Below are positions 15,509 through 24,008 of a stretch of 56,676 nt of DNA, in pieces. A program made the position numbers and the translations under genes. Position 1 is the first letter of the stretch. Every line of letters starts with the position of its first letter. Where the stretch lies: positions 78,132-134,807 of the forward strand of contig SVPZ01000001.1 in NCBI GenBank assembly GCA_015065605.1, in the 5' to 3' direction. The notes beneath the pieces are model-generated. The model did no database searches. It had not been told where the DNA came from and worked only from the letters and a program-made list of their open reading frames with translations. Source of the stretch: Oscillospiraceae bacterium. GTDB taxonomy: Bacteria; Bacillota; Clostridia; Oscillospirales; Acutalibacteraceae.

Positions 15509-16081
15509 ATGAAGACAATAAAGAATAAACAAATATTAGTAGGTGCGGATTTTGCAGGCTATCCCCTTAAAGAAGCAGTAGTTGCGCATCTTAAGGCTAA
15601 GGGTTGGGAAGTTACCGATATGGGTGTTAAAAGTGATTCCGACCCAAATGACACCGATTTAATGTTTCACAGAGTAGGACTTAGAGTTGGTTCTATGATT
15701 AGTGAGGGTGAATTTGAACGCGCACTTCTTTTCTGCGGTACAGGTATGGGCATTCATATAGCTGCCAGTAAGTGCCCCCACGTTCATGCAGGTGTTGTTG
15801 AAAGTGTTCCTGCCGCTCTTCGTGCTATTACCGGTAACGGTGTAAACGTTCTTGCTATGGGCGCTTTCTACGTTGCACCCGCTATGGGCTGTGATATTGC
15901 AGATGCTTATCTTAATGCCGAACTCGGAAGCGGTTATGAATGGTGGAAAAATTTTTATGAATTCCATAAACTTGCTATTGATGAACTTGAAGCATTCGAT
16001 TACGAAGAATATAAAAATAACGGCTTTAAGGTTAATAAATTAGGTGATTTCCCCTTAAAACTTGAAACTAAACCTGAATAA
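15509..16081 (+). CDS. RpiB/LacA/LacB-family sugar-phosphate isomerase
   Basis: A 190-residue cytoplasmic isomerase. GADFAGYPLKEAV is the phosphate/sugar-binding start, FCGTGMGIHIAASK carries the catalytic Cys used by RpiB-type enzymes, and HAGVVESVPAALRAI follows. The family interconverts aldose and ketose phosphates (ribose-5-P, allose-6-P, galactose-6-P) or related sugars; this C-terminally extended form (family members are usually about 150 residues) probably acts on a sugar released by the neighbouring glycosidases. An upstream TTG-frame start (15464) falls within the hairpin element; AGAGG at 15495-15499 selects ATG 15509. It is followed 16 bases later by an SGNH gene and heads a four-gene operon. 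Confidence 0.8.
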   Translation: MKTIKNKQILVGADFAGYPLKEAVVAHLKAKGWEVTDMGVKSDSDPNDTDLMFHRVGLRVGSMISEGEFERALLFCGTGMGIHIAASKCPHVHAGVVESVPAALRAITGNGVNVLAMGAFYVAPAMGCDIADAYLNAELGSGYEWWKNFYEFHKLAIDELEAFDYEEYKNNGFKVNKLGDFPLKLETKPE

Positions 16082-16097
16082 TACCTAAGGTGATTTT

Positions 16098-16886
16098 ATG
16101 AATAATTGTTTTGCTTTGCGTTTTAATCTGCAAAAAAGCGGATATGATTTTGGTGAAAAGCCTCAGGTTTTTGCCGAGATGTTTGAACAGGACAAGGCTT
16201 TTATTGAAGAAACCTTGCAGCAGTATGAAGAAATTAACACCAAAAGCGCTGAAAAGATTATTGCAGAATATGATATAAGAAGGCTTGATTTTCTCAAAGA
16301 CAAAAAGCTTATGCTACTTGGCGACTCCAACCTTTCCGAAAGAATAAGCTATGGTAAAATATTAGAAAAGGTTTTACCGTGCAGTGTTGTCGATGGTGCT
16401 GTTTCGGGTTGGAGAAGCGTTCAATTGCTTTCTGAAATAGACAGAATGCTTTTAAACAATAATCCCGATATTGCAGTAATTCAAATAGGTACGAACGATT
16501 CGTTTTTCTGTGACAAGGAAGCAAAGACTCTTTGTGTTTCTAAAGAAGAATATCAAAGAAATCTGGAAAGTATTATTGAAAAGGTTAAAAACAAAGGTAT
16601 AAAAGTTATTGTTAACGCTATTTCTCCTGCTTACTGCGAAATACTCAAAAAAAACCATGCTTTTTGGACACAAACCTATGAAAATAATGAAAACTTTAAT
16701 ATAATAGCTAAATACTGCGCTGAAAAAGCAGGAGTTCCTTTCTTTGATTTTAGAGATATATTTAAAGATAAAGAAAATTACGGAGAACTGTTTTATAGCG
16801 ATGGTGTGCACTTAACAAGTGTATCCCAAGCCTTAATCGCAGATAAATTTGTTAGGTTTTTAGGTGAAAACTATGGAAATAATTAA
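16098..16886 (+). CDS. Cytoplasmic SGNH/GDSL hydrolase
   Basis: A 262-residue esterase with a complete SGNH set: Ser77 in LLGDSNLSE, Gly in VSGWRS, Asn133 in IQIGTNDS, and Asp235/His238 in SDGVHLTS. An N-terminal helical extension of about 60 residues precedes the fold. No signal peptide, so it should deacylate imported oligosaccharides. Second gene of the isomerase-SGNH-SGNH-GH78 operon; the 3' end overlaps the start of the next SGNH gene by 14 bases. The acyl group and sugar are not predictable. Confidence 0.88.
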   Translation: MNNCFALRFNLQKSGYDFGEKPQVFAEMFEQDKAFIEETLQQYEEINTKSAEKIIAEYDIRRLDFLKDKKLMLLGDSNLSERISYGKILEKVLPCSVVDGAVSGWRSVQLLSEIDRMLLNNNPDIAVIQIGTNDSFFCDKEAKTLCVSKEEYQRNLESIIEKVKNKGIKVIVNAISPAYCEILKKNHAFWTQTYENNENFNIIAKYCAEKAGVPFFDFRDIFKDKENYGELFYSDGVHLTSVSQALIADKFVRFLGENYGNN

Positions 16887-17598
16887 AAAAATAGTTGCAA
16901 AAGGAAAAAATAGATGGAGAAATCCCACGCCTACTATCGCTTTTCTCGGGGATAGTGTTACTCAGGGTTGCTTTGAAATTTATAATAAAAACGACGGAAA
17001 TATTGAAACTGTTTTTGATAAGAAAAACGCTTATCACAGATATTTGGAGGATATATTGACCGTCCTTTTCCCCGAAGCTCCAATTAATATCGTAAATGCA
17101 GGAATAAGCGGTGACAGAGCGCCTCTCGGGGCAAACCGTCTTGAAAGGGACGTGCTTTCTCATCACCCCGACTTGACCGTTGTAAGTTACGGACTTAATG
17201 ACAGCAGTTGGAATTTAGAACATATAAATCTTTATACAGATGCTTTGGATGATATTTTTAAAAGACTTAAAGCGGCAGGTAGTGAGGTTATTTTTATGAC
17301 TCCGAGTATGAAATGTACCTACGTAAGTTGTCATCTGAAAGAAGAAAATATGCGAAATTTGGCTCAGCAGGTTGCCGATAATCAGAATGCAGGTCAAATG
17401 GATAAATACATTGAAGCCGCAAGAGAAACTGCAAGAAAAAATGACGTTAAAATATGCGACGTGTATGCAAAATGGAAACGTATGGAAGAACTTGGCGTAG
17501 ATACCACCGATTTGCTTTCCAACTTTGTAAATCATCCTAAAAGAGAACTTAATAAACTTTTTGCATATTCTCTTATTGAAACAATGTTTGAGGTGTAA
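16873..17598 (+). CDS. Cytoplasmic SGNH/GDSL hydrolase
   Basis: A 241-residue SGNH protein. Nucleophile Ser28 in AFLGDSVTQGC, Gly/Arg in NAGISGDRA, Asn in YGLNDSSWN and His in NFVNHPKRELNK. As in the GH28-fused domain, the final block is an N-H-P type without Asp three residues before His. AGGTG at 16862-16866 selects ATG 16873; the open frame begins at GTG 16864. It has only distant similarity to the preceding SGNH gene, so the pair is not a simple tandem duplication. The rhamnosidase gene starts two bases after its stop. Confidence 0.87.
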   Translation: MEIIKKIVAKGKNRWRNPTPTIAFLGDSVTQGCFEIYNKNDGNIETVFDKKNAYHRYLEDILTVLFPEAPINIVNAGISGDRAPLGANRLERDVLSHHPDLTVVSYGLNDSSWNLEHINLYTDALDDIFKRLKAAGSEVIFMTPSMKCTYVSCHLKEENMRNLAQQVADNQNAGQMDKYIEAARETARKNDVKICDVYAKWKRMEELGVDTTDLLSNFVNHPKRELNKLFAYSLIETMFEV

Positions 17599-17600
17599 CA

Positions 17601-19775
17601 ATGTTCGCTAATGCAAGATTTATAAAAGCATCAAAGCAGTTTAGTCTTGAGTTCACAGAAGATAAAAATCTTTGTCCTTTGTTTAGAAAATCGTTTACGA
17701 TTAATAAGTCTTATAAGAAGGCACAGCTTTTTGTGTGCGCTCTTGGTCTTGGCTATTCGTTCGTTAACGGACAAGACGTTACCGATGAACTTTTTGCACC
17801 CCCTTACTCTAATTACGATAAGCGTATATGGTATCTTTCATATGACGTTACCAATCTTTTAAAAGAAGGGGAAAACGTACTTGCTTTTATGGTCGGAAAC
17901 GGCTTTTACAATGAAGATATGCCTAATGACTGGGAAAGCGAAAAGGCTTCGTGGCGTGATCAGCCTAAAGTAATAGCCACCCTTATGGTTGACGGGGAAG
18001 AAGTCGTTAATACCGATGAAAACTTTAAATGCTCTCTTACTTCACCGTACGTTATGAACAGACTTCGTACAGGTGTTATTTACGATGCACGTATTTTTAA
18101 TGAAAATTGGGCTACCACATTATTTGATGACGGAAATTGGGATAATGCTGTTATTGATACAAATACTCCAAACGGAAAATTTTATTTGTGCTCTCTTAAA
18201 GGGTTAAAAGAGTATGAAACCTATGAGCCTGTTCACGTTATTAAAAAACAAGACGGCAGGGTTATTTTCGATTTTGGCTATAATCATTCGGGTATTATTC
18301 ACTTTTCCACAATGCAAAAGGAAGGTGATATGATTACCTTCCGATATGCAGAGGCTTTAGACGGTGACCTTGAACTTGATTATAATATGCGCACAAAGTG
18401 GCCCTATCATAAAAATGAACTTGCTAAGGATAGATATATCTGTGACGGTAAAGGCAAAATTTGGGCTAACCGATTTGCTTATCACGGTTTCAGATTCGTA
18501 GAAGCAACGGGACTTGATTTAGACGCAGATTATACCATTAAATCGGTTTTTGTTCATCAGGATATAGAAAGACGTTCTACCTTTGAGTGTAGTAATCAGA
18601 TGCTCAACCGACTTTTTAACTGCGGTGTTCGTTCTACTTTATCAAATATGTTCTATAATCCTATAGACTGTCCTACGAGAGAAAAACTTGGCTGGATGAA
18701 CGATGCTCAAAGTTCTGCTGAACAGTTTTTAACCGATTTTCATTTAGAGGAACTCTTAACTAAATGGGTTGAAGATATGAAGGATGCTATGAAGGATAAC
18801 GGTGAACTGCCCGGTATAGTTCCTACACACGGGTGGGGATATCAATGGGGTAACGGCCCCGTTTCCGACGGTTGCTTCTTCGAAACACCTTATAGAATAT
18901 ATCTGCATAGCGGAAACAGTGAATGTCTTATAAGCTGTATTCCTTATTATCATAGGTATTTTGATTTTCTTTGTACCAAAGAAGATGAAAAGGGTCTTGT
19001 GGAATTCGGACTATGGGATTGGGCTAATCCAAGAAGAAACAGAAAATTTACTCCTGCCACCCTTATAAATGCGTTGCTCAGAATTAAATTTTCGCGTATT
19101 GGTTCACTTGCATGTCGTCTTGCAGGAGAAGATGCTTCGCGTTTTGAAGCCGAAGAAAAACGTCAGGAAAAAATCATTCTCAATGAATTTATTGATGAAC
19201 AGGGAAGATGCACCAACAATGAGCAGACCGCTTGCGCTATGTTAATTTATTATAAAATCGGCAATAGAGAAGTTTTAGGAGAACAACTTTTAGAACTTAT
19301 CAAAAAAGAAGATTATCATCATATGTGCGGTATGGTGGGGCTCAGACATCTTTATATTGCCCTTAATATGATAGGTCAGCAGGAAACGGCGTACAGAATT
19401 ATAACTAACGTTGGTTATCCGGGATATTATAACTGGATAATAAAAAATGCAACCACCTTATTTGAATTCTGGGATTCATACGAAAGCAAAAACCATCATA
19501 TGTATTCTGATTTTATGTCTTGGCTAATTAAAACCGTTGTGGGTATTTCTCCCGACGATAACGCTTCTACCTTCGAGAAAATAGATATAGAACCTTATTT
19601 CTTTGCAAATCTTAAGTATGCGAAGGGTAGTTACAATAGCGTTAAAGGCGAAGTAAAGGTTCAGTGGAAAAAAACTGATGATAATATAAGACTTATAATA
19701 AACTCTCCAACCGATAATTTTGTTTATTATAAGGGTAAAGCACTTGACAAAGGCGAAAATGAATTTATAATATAG
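17601..19775 (+). CDS. GH78 alpha-L-rhamnosidase
   Basis: A 724-residue inverting glycosidase. The N-terminal beta-sandwich has LFVCALGLGYSFVNGQDVTD and WYLSYDVTNLLKEGENVLAF, the typical GH78 sugar-binding-like module. The (alpha/alpha)6 barrel carries DCPTREKLGWMNDAQ (about residues 356-370), the diagnostic GH78 catalytic segment. ALNMIG and WIIKNATTLFEFWDS lie in the barrel, and a C-terminal beta-domain ends the protein. No signal peptide: it probably removes terminal rhamnose from internalised oligomers of rhamnogalacturonan or rhamnosylated flavonoids. Last gene of the operon starting at 15509, ending in a terminator. Confidence 0.92.
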   Translation: MFANARFIKASKQFSLEFTEDKNLCPLFRKSFTINKSYKKAQLFVCALGLGYSFVNGQDVTDELFAPPYSNYDKRIWYLSYDVTNLLKEGENVLAFMVGNGFYNEDMPNDWESEKASWRDQPKVIATLMVDGEEVVNTDENFKCSLTSPYVMNRLRTGVIYDARIFNENWATTLFDDGNWDNAVIDTNTPNGKFYLCSLKGLKEYETYEPVHVIKKQDGRVIFDFGYNHSGIIHFSTMQKEGDMITFRYAEALDGDLELDYNMRTKWPYHKNELAKDRYICDGKGKIWANRFAYHGFRFVEATGLDLDADYTIKSVFVHQDIERRSTFECSNQMLNRLFNCGVRSTLSNMFYNPIDCPTREKLGWMNDAQSSAEQFLTDFHLEELLTKWVEDMKDAMKDNGELPGIVPTHGWGYQWGNGPVSDGCFFETPYRIYLHSGNSECLISCIPYYHRYFDFLCTKEDEKGLVEFGLWDWANPRRNRKFTPATLINALLRIKFSRIGSLACRLAGEDASRFEAEEKRQEKIILNEFIDEQGRCTNNEQTACAMLIYYKIGNREVLGEQLLELIKKEDYHHMCGMVGLRHLYIALNMIGQQETAYRIITNVGYPGYYNWIIKNATTLFEFWDSYESKNHHMYSDFMSWLIKTVVGISPDDNASTFEKIDIEPYFFANLKYAKGSYNSVKGEVKVQWKKTDDNIRLIINSPTDNFVYYKGKALDKGENEFII

Positions 19776-19781
19776 TATAGG

Positions 19782-19823
19782 CGAGGAAAGAGAACGTAAT
19801 TTAACTTCTTTCCTCGTTTTTTT
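19782..19823 (+). terminator. Intrinsic terminator
   Basis: CGAGGAAAGA / TCTTTCCTCG (19782-19816) followed by seven T; closes the GH78 operon. Confidence 0.85.
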
Positions 19824-19840
19824 GTAAAAGGGCGATGGAT

Positions 19841-20680
19841 ATGGATATTAAAGGAAAAACGATTGCTATAACGGGTTCAACAGGTGGAATAGGTATTCCG
19901 CTTTGCAAAGAACTGCTTAAACGCGGCGCTAATTTAATTCTTGTTGACAGAAACAAATCTAAATCCCTTAACCTTAGGGAGTTATTGTTAAAGGAATTTA
20001 TAAATGCTGAAATTACCCACGTTACTGCTGATATGGCTGATATAAACAGCGTTAAAAAAGCAACGGATGAACTCATTAATCTGGAACCGGACTTTTTTAT
20101 ACATAATGCAGGTGCATACAGTATTCCGAGATTTATAACCGAAAACGGATATGATAACGTGTTTCATATAAATTTTGTTGCACCGTATTATATGATTAAA
20201 AAACTTGCGCCTATGATTAAAGAAAAGGGCGGAAGAATAATTGCAACGGGAAGTATTGCCCACAGATACAGTAAATCGGATATTAAAGATTTTGATTTCA
20301 GAACATATAAAAAAGCAAGTCTTGTTTACGGCAACGCAAAACGTTTTTTAATGTTTTCACTTTATGAACTTTTCAAAAACGATAGTGAAATGCTGAGTAT
20401 AGTTCATCCGGGAATTACCTTTACGGGTATAACTAACCATTATCCGAAACTTATTTACTTTCTTATTAAATATCCGATGAAAATTATATTTATGAAGCCA
20501 AAAAAGGCGTGTCTTACCACCGTTGAGGGAATTTATAATAGTACGCCTTATTCCTATTGGATAGGCCCGAAAATTTTTGATATATGGGGTAAACCAAAAC
20601 TAAGTAAAATTAAAACTGACAATAATGAAGTTATTGAGATATTTAACAAAGCGGAGGAAATTTACAATGCAGAGAATTAA
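19841..20680 (+). CDS. Short-chain dehydrogenase/reductase
   Basis: A 279-residue classical SDR. Residues 11-18 (TGSTGGIG) are the NAD(P)-binding loop, HNAGAY the NAG block, ATGSIA holds the catalytic Ser and VYGNAKRF the YxxxK pair. The Asp-Arg of LILVDRN after the second strand suggests NAD(H) preference. The C-terminal part has a hydrophobic, basic stretch (IYFLIKYPMKIIFMKPKK) that may contact membrane or substrate. Start taken at ATG 19841 because AAAAGGG at 19826-19832 is too close to ATG 19835. Overlaps the HAD gene by 14 bases. Substrate unknown. Confidence 0.8.
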   Translation: MDIKGKTIAITGSTGGIGIPLCKELLKRGANLILVDRNKSKSLNLRELLLKEFINAEITHVTADMADINSVKKATDELINLEPDFFIHNAGAYSIPRFITENGYDNVFHINFVAPYYMIKKLAPMIKEKGGRIIATGSIAHRYSKSDIKDFDFRTYKKASLVYGNAKRFLMFSLYELFKNDSEMLSIVHPGITFTGITNHYPKLIYFLIKYPMKIIFMKPKKACLTTVEGIYNSTPYSYWIGPKIFDIWGKPKLSKIKTDNNEVIEIFNKAEEIYNAEN

Positions 20681-21464
20681 AAATATTAAACTTTTTCTTT
20701 TTGATATGGACGGAACACTTTATCTTGGAAACCAACTTTATCCGTTTACAAAAGAACTGCTTACTACCATAAAAAATAGCGGTGCTACCTATATGTATAT
20801 GACAAATAATTCATCAAAAAGTGTTAAGGATTATATTAAAAAGCTGAACAATTTAGGCATTGAAGCTAAGGAAGAAGAATTTATTACTTCTTCTCAGGCT
20901 ACCTCTTATTATCTTAAAAATAAGTATCCTTTTGAAAAAATATACGTATGCGGAACCCGTTCTTTAAAGGATGAATTTATTAAAGAAGGCTTTACGCTTA
21001 CCGAAAACGTTGATGAAACAACACTTATAGTTATGGGCAACGATACCGAACTGACCTTTAAAAAACTTCACGACGTATGTGAAATACTATTAACAAAAGA
21101 GAATATAAAATACGTTGCGACAAATCTTGACGTAGTTTGTCCTACGGAATTCGGCAGTGTTCCCGATTGCGGAAGTTTTTGCGATATGATTTATAATTGT
21201 ACGGGCAGAAGACCCGAACTTGTCGGAAAACCCGAACCCATTATGCCCTATCTTGCAATGGACAGAACAGGATACTCTAAAGAGCAAACTGCAGTTATCG
21301 GCGATAGAATTTATACCGACGTTAAAAGCGGTTTGAATGCAGGGGTTTTGAGTATTCTCGTAATGAGCGGCGAAACAACCGAAGAAATCCTGAAGGCAAG
21401 TGAAGATAAACCTGATTTGGTTTTAAAAAACTGTGAAGAAATAACAAAAGCTCTGTGTGATTGA
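20667..21464 (+). CDS. HAD-IIA phosphatase (NagD/AraL-like)
   Basis: A 265-residue HAD hydrolase. Motif I is FDMDGTLYLG with Asp13 and Asp15, motif II is MTNNSSKS, and the C-terminal motif is GDRIYTDVKSG. The cap insertion between motifs II and III is of the type IIA size, as in NagD, AraL and p-nitrophenyl phosphatases that dephosphorylate sugar phosphates or nucleotides. GGAGG at 20653-20657 picks ATG 20667 inside the end of the SDR gene. The two genes form a pair and may act on the same metabolite, but this is only context. Confidence 0.85.
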   Translation: MQRIKNIKLFLFDMDGTLYLGNQLYPFTKELLTTIKNSGATYMYMTNNSSKSVKDYIKKLNNLGIEAKEEEFITSSQATSYYLKNKYPFEKIYVCGTRSLKDEFIKEGFTLTENVDETTLIVMGNDTELTFKKLHDVCEILLTKENIKYVATNLDVVCPTEFGSVPDCGSFCDMIYNCTGRRPELVGKPEPIMPYLAMDRTGYSKEQTAVIGDRIYTDVKSGLNAGVLSILVMSGETTEEILKASEDKPDLVLKNCEEITKALCD

Positions 21465-21477
21465 CACAGAGTTTTTT
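21451..21477 (+). terminator. Intrinsic terminator
   Basis: CTCTGTGT / ACACAGAG with a 5-base loop (21451-21471), six T after; the left arm lies in the end of the HAD gene. Confidence 0.8.
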
Positions 21478-21500
21478 GTTTACAAAATTATACTGTCACT

Positions 21501-21550
21501 TTATACATAAGTGCATTTACAAAAAAATGTATTGTGGTAAAATATATAAT
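21501..21550 (+). promoter_or_regulatory. Promoter and AraC-type operator for the SGNH array
   Basis: TTATACATAAGTGCATTTAC (21501-21520) nearly matches a word found upstream of the AraC gene at 34467-34487 and of its deleted copy at 30216-30236. TTTACA (21516-21521), 16 bases, TAAAAT (21538-21543) is a plausible promoter, with an alternative TATAAT at 21545-21550. Confidence 0.5.
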
Positions 21551-21576
21551 ATTCCTTGTGTTAACGGTGAAAAAAT

Positions 21577-22656
21577 ATGTGTTACAAAATTTTAGCGGTA
21601 GGCAATAGTTTTTCTAATAATTCGGTTTTTTATATTTCCCGTATTGCTGAGAGTATGGGTAAAAAGGTTTCTGCTACAAGTCTATATCAGGCAGGATGCC
21701 CTTTTGAACGACACGTTCAGTTTTATAATAATGATACTAAAGCGTATAAATTTTACGTGGATGCCGTTAATATAAGCGGTACCGGTCTTAATACTATGAA
21801 AGAAGTGTTTAAACTTCAGAACTACGACTATATTACTATTCAGCAAGCGCCTGCCAGAGCTACTTTATTTTCAACCTATTGGACAGAGGAAAAGCCTTGG
21901 CTTACTGATTTGTATGCAATAATTAAAAAGCATCAGCCCAGGGCGAAGATTTTGATTCACCAAACTTGGAGTTTTTCTCATAAAAGTTCAACCGAGGGTA
22001 CTGAATGGTGGGCTACTACTTACAAAGACAGCAGAGAAATGTTTCTCCTTATGAAAGACGCTTACGAGCAAGCTGCCGATAAACTCGGTATTGATAAAGA
22101 AACGGGGATTATACCCGTTGGACTTGCCGTTCAGCTTGCAAAGGATGAATACGGATATTCTGATAGTTACAATTTAGGATATTCTAAACTTTATCCTGCT
22201 GATTCAAGTGATGAAAATGCAGCAAAGCATTGTGAAAATCGCGCTCTTTATACCGATAATATCGACCACTTAAATCATAGAGGCAGATATCTTGCAAGTT
22301 GTGTATGGCTTGAAAAAATATTTGGTTACGATTGCCGTGATGCAACCTATTTCCCCGAGGGTGTGCTTACCGAAGAGGATTGTATTATTTTACGCGCCAT
22401 TGCTCACGAAGCTGTAACGGGTGAAAAAGGCTTTGTTTACGGAGATTGGAGAGCTATTCCCTATGGCGACGGTATGGAAATTGTTCACTATATGGGTAAA
22501 GTTCCCAAAAAAATTGCCATCAACGTACCCGACGTTATCGACGGCAAAAAAGTTTTGAAAATAAACGCTACAACCTTTAAGTATATTGAAGGTATTAAAA
22601 AAGTAGTCGTACCTAACACAAATATCGTTATTGACGACGGTGCATTGAATTTTTAA
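21577..22656 (+). CDS. DUF4886-type SGNH hydrolase without signal peptide
   Basis: A 359-residue protein, first of five paralogues. The SGNH core begins at once (ILAVGNSFSNNS, nucleophile Ser11), with DYITIQQAPA as the third block and TDNIDHLNHRGRYLASC as the Asp/His block (His231, Asp four residues earlier). TSLYQAGCPFERHV and ILIHQTWSF are also shared by all paralogues. About residues 315-359 form a short BspA-type leucine-rich unit (NVPDVIDGKKVLKI). Unlike its four neighbours it has no leader and should be cytoplasmic. The family is inferred to be carbohydrate esterases. GGTGA at 21566-21570 serves the ATG. Confidence 0.82.
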   Translation: MCYKILAVGNSFSNNSVFYISRIAESMGKKVSATSLYQAGCPFERHVQFYNNDTKAYKFYVDAVNISGTGLNTMKEVFKLQNYDYITIQQAPARATLFSTYWTEEKPWLTDLYAIIKKHQPRAKILIHQTWSFSHKSSTEGTEWWATTYKDSREMFLLMKDAYEQAADKLGIDKETGIIPVGLAVQLAKDEYGYSDSYNLGYSKLYPADSSDENAAKHCENRALYTDNIDHLNHRGRYLASCVWLEKIFGYDCRDATYFPEGVLTEEDCIILRAIAHEAVTGEKGFVYGDWRAIPYGDGMEIVHYMGKVPKKIAINVPDVIDGKKVLKINATTFKYIEGIKKVVVPNTNIVIDDGALNF

Positions 22657-22668
22657 GGAGAAATCGAT

Positions 22669-24006
22669 ATGAAAAAAATTATTTCTATACTGCTTTGCAT
22701 TATGCTTATGCTTGGAACGTGCTGTTTTTCTGCATCGGCGGTAGAGGGCGATGAGGATGATATGGTTTACGTCCTTGCTATTGGTAACAGTTACAGTAAC
22801 AACGCCGTAGAATATCTTACACCTATTATGTACGGTCTCGGCAAAAAGATGTCTGTGGTAAGTCTTTACGACGACGGTTGCTCTTTGGAAAGACACGTTC
22901 AGTGGTATAAGCAAAACGCTGAGGAATATGAATTTTATCTTGACGGTTCTAATATCAGCGCTCCCAATAAAAATACCATGAGGGAAGTTTTCGAACTTTA
23001 TGATTATGATTATATTACCATACAGCAAGGCCCCGGTCCTGCTACTACTTTTTCTACCTACGAGCCTTATCTTACAGAACTTTATAATATAATTAAAAAG
23101 CATGAGCCTCAGGCGAAAATACTTATTCATCAGACTTGGTCGTTCTGCGAATATGATGCATTAGGTAACGGACCTTACTGGAAGGTTGCTTATAAAAGCA
23201 GTCTTGATATGTTTGAACGAATTGAAAGCTCGTACGTAAAGGCTGCCAATAAAATCGGACTTGACCCCGAAAAAGACATTATTCCCGTAGGTAAAGCTAT
23301 TCAGCTGGCAAAAGATGAATACGGTTTTGGAGATTATTATATCGATGGAAATAATTTGTCCAGATACGATAAATGCGCAAACGGTGCTATTTATAACGAT
23401 AGCGTTGACCATCTTAATGCAAGAGGCAGATATATAGCCGCTTGTGTATGGGCAGAAAAGATATTTGGTGTTGACTGTCGCAATACCACCTGCGCTGAAA
23501 GCGGAATATTCAGTGACGAAGAAACAATGGTTTTGCGTCAGATTGCTCACGAAGTTGTTACAGGCGAAGTTCAGTGTGTAGAAGGCGATTGGCGAGCAGT
23601 TCCATATAAAAATTCAGAAACACAAGAAGAGGGAGTTAAACTTGTTCACTATATGGGTGAAGTTCCCGCAGATGGCGTAGTTAAAGTTCCTGAACAATGG
23701 GGCGGTAAGAATATTATCGCTATTGATGAAACCGCCTTTAAGTACGTCGATGGTGTCAAAAAGATTATAATGCCGAATACTGTAGTTGATATTGAAGAAA
23801 AAGCATTAAAGAAAATAGAAAGTGAGTACTTTTCTGTCAGCGACAAAGATAACGGAAAAGACAAAGATAATGGAAAAGATAACGGAAAAGACAACAATGG
23901 CAATTTGTGGATTTATATTATAATTGGCGCTGTAGTTGTTATTGCAGGTGCAATTGCTTTTGTTTTATTAAAGAAAAAAACTGCTGATAAGATTAAGGAG
24001 AAATGA
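22669..24006 (+). CDS. Membrane-anchored DUF4886-type SGNH hydrolase
   Basis: A 445-residue exported protein: signal peptide (about 1-24, ending SASA), SGNH domain from residue 34 with Ser41 in LAIGNSYSNNA, ITIQQGPGPA and NDSVDHLNARGRY, then a leucine-rich BspA-like unit (KVPEQWGGKNIIAIDETAFK). A low-complexity DKDNGKDKDNGKDNGK spacer precedes a C-terminal membrane helix (WIYIIIGAVVVIAGAIAFVL) and a Lys-rich cytoplasmic tail. The catalytic domain is therefore displayed outside the cell on a flexible stalk. AAGGAG precedes the ATG. Twelve bases separate it from the gene before, and its stop overlaps the next gene's ribosome-binding region. Confidence 0.83.
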   Translation: MKKIISILLCIMLMLGTCCFSASAVEGDEDDMVYVLAIGNSYSNNAVEYLTPIMYGLGKKMSVVSLYDDGCSLERHVQWYKQNAEEYEFYLDGSNISAPNKNTMREVFELYDYDYITIQQGPGPATTFSTYEPYLTELYNIIKKHEPQAKILIHQTWSFCEYDALGNGPYWKVAYKSSLDMFERIESSYVKAANKIGLDPEKDIIPVGKAIQLAKDEYGFGDYYIDGNNLSRYDKCANGAIYNDSVDHLNARGRYIAACVWAEKIFGVDCRNTTCAESGIFSDEETMVLRQIAHEVVTGEVQCVEGDWRAVPYKNSETQEEGVKLVHYMGEVPADGVVKVPEQWGGKNIIAIDETAFKYVDGVKKIIMPNTVVDIEEKALKKIESEYFSVSDKDNGKDKDNGKDNGKDNNGNLWIYIIIGAVVVIAGAIAFVLLKKKTADKIKEK

Positions 24007-24008
24007 AA

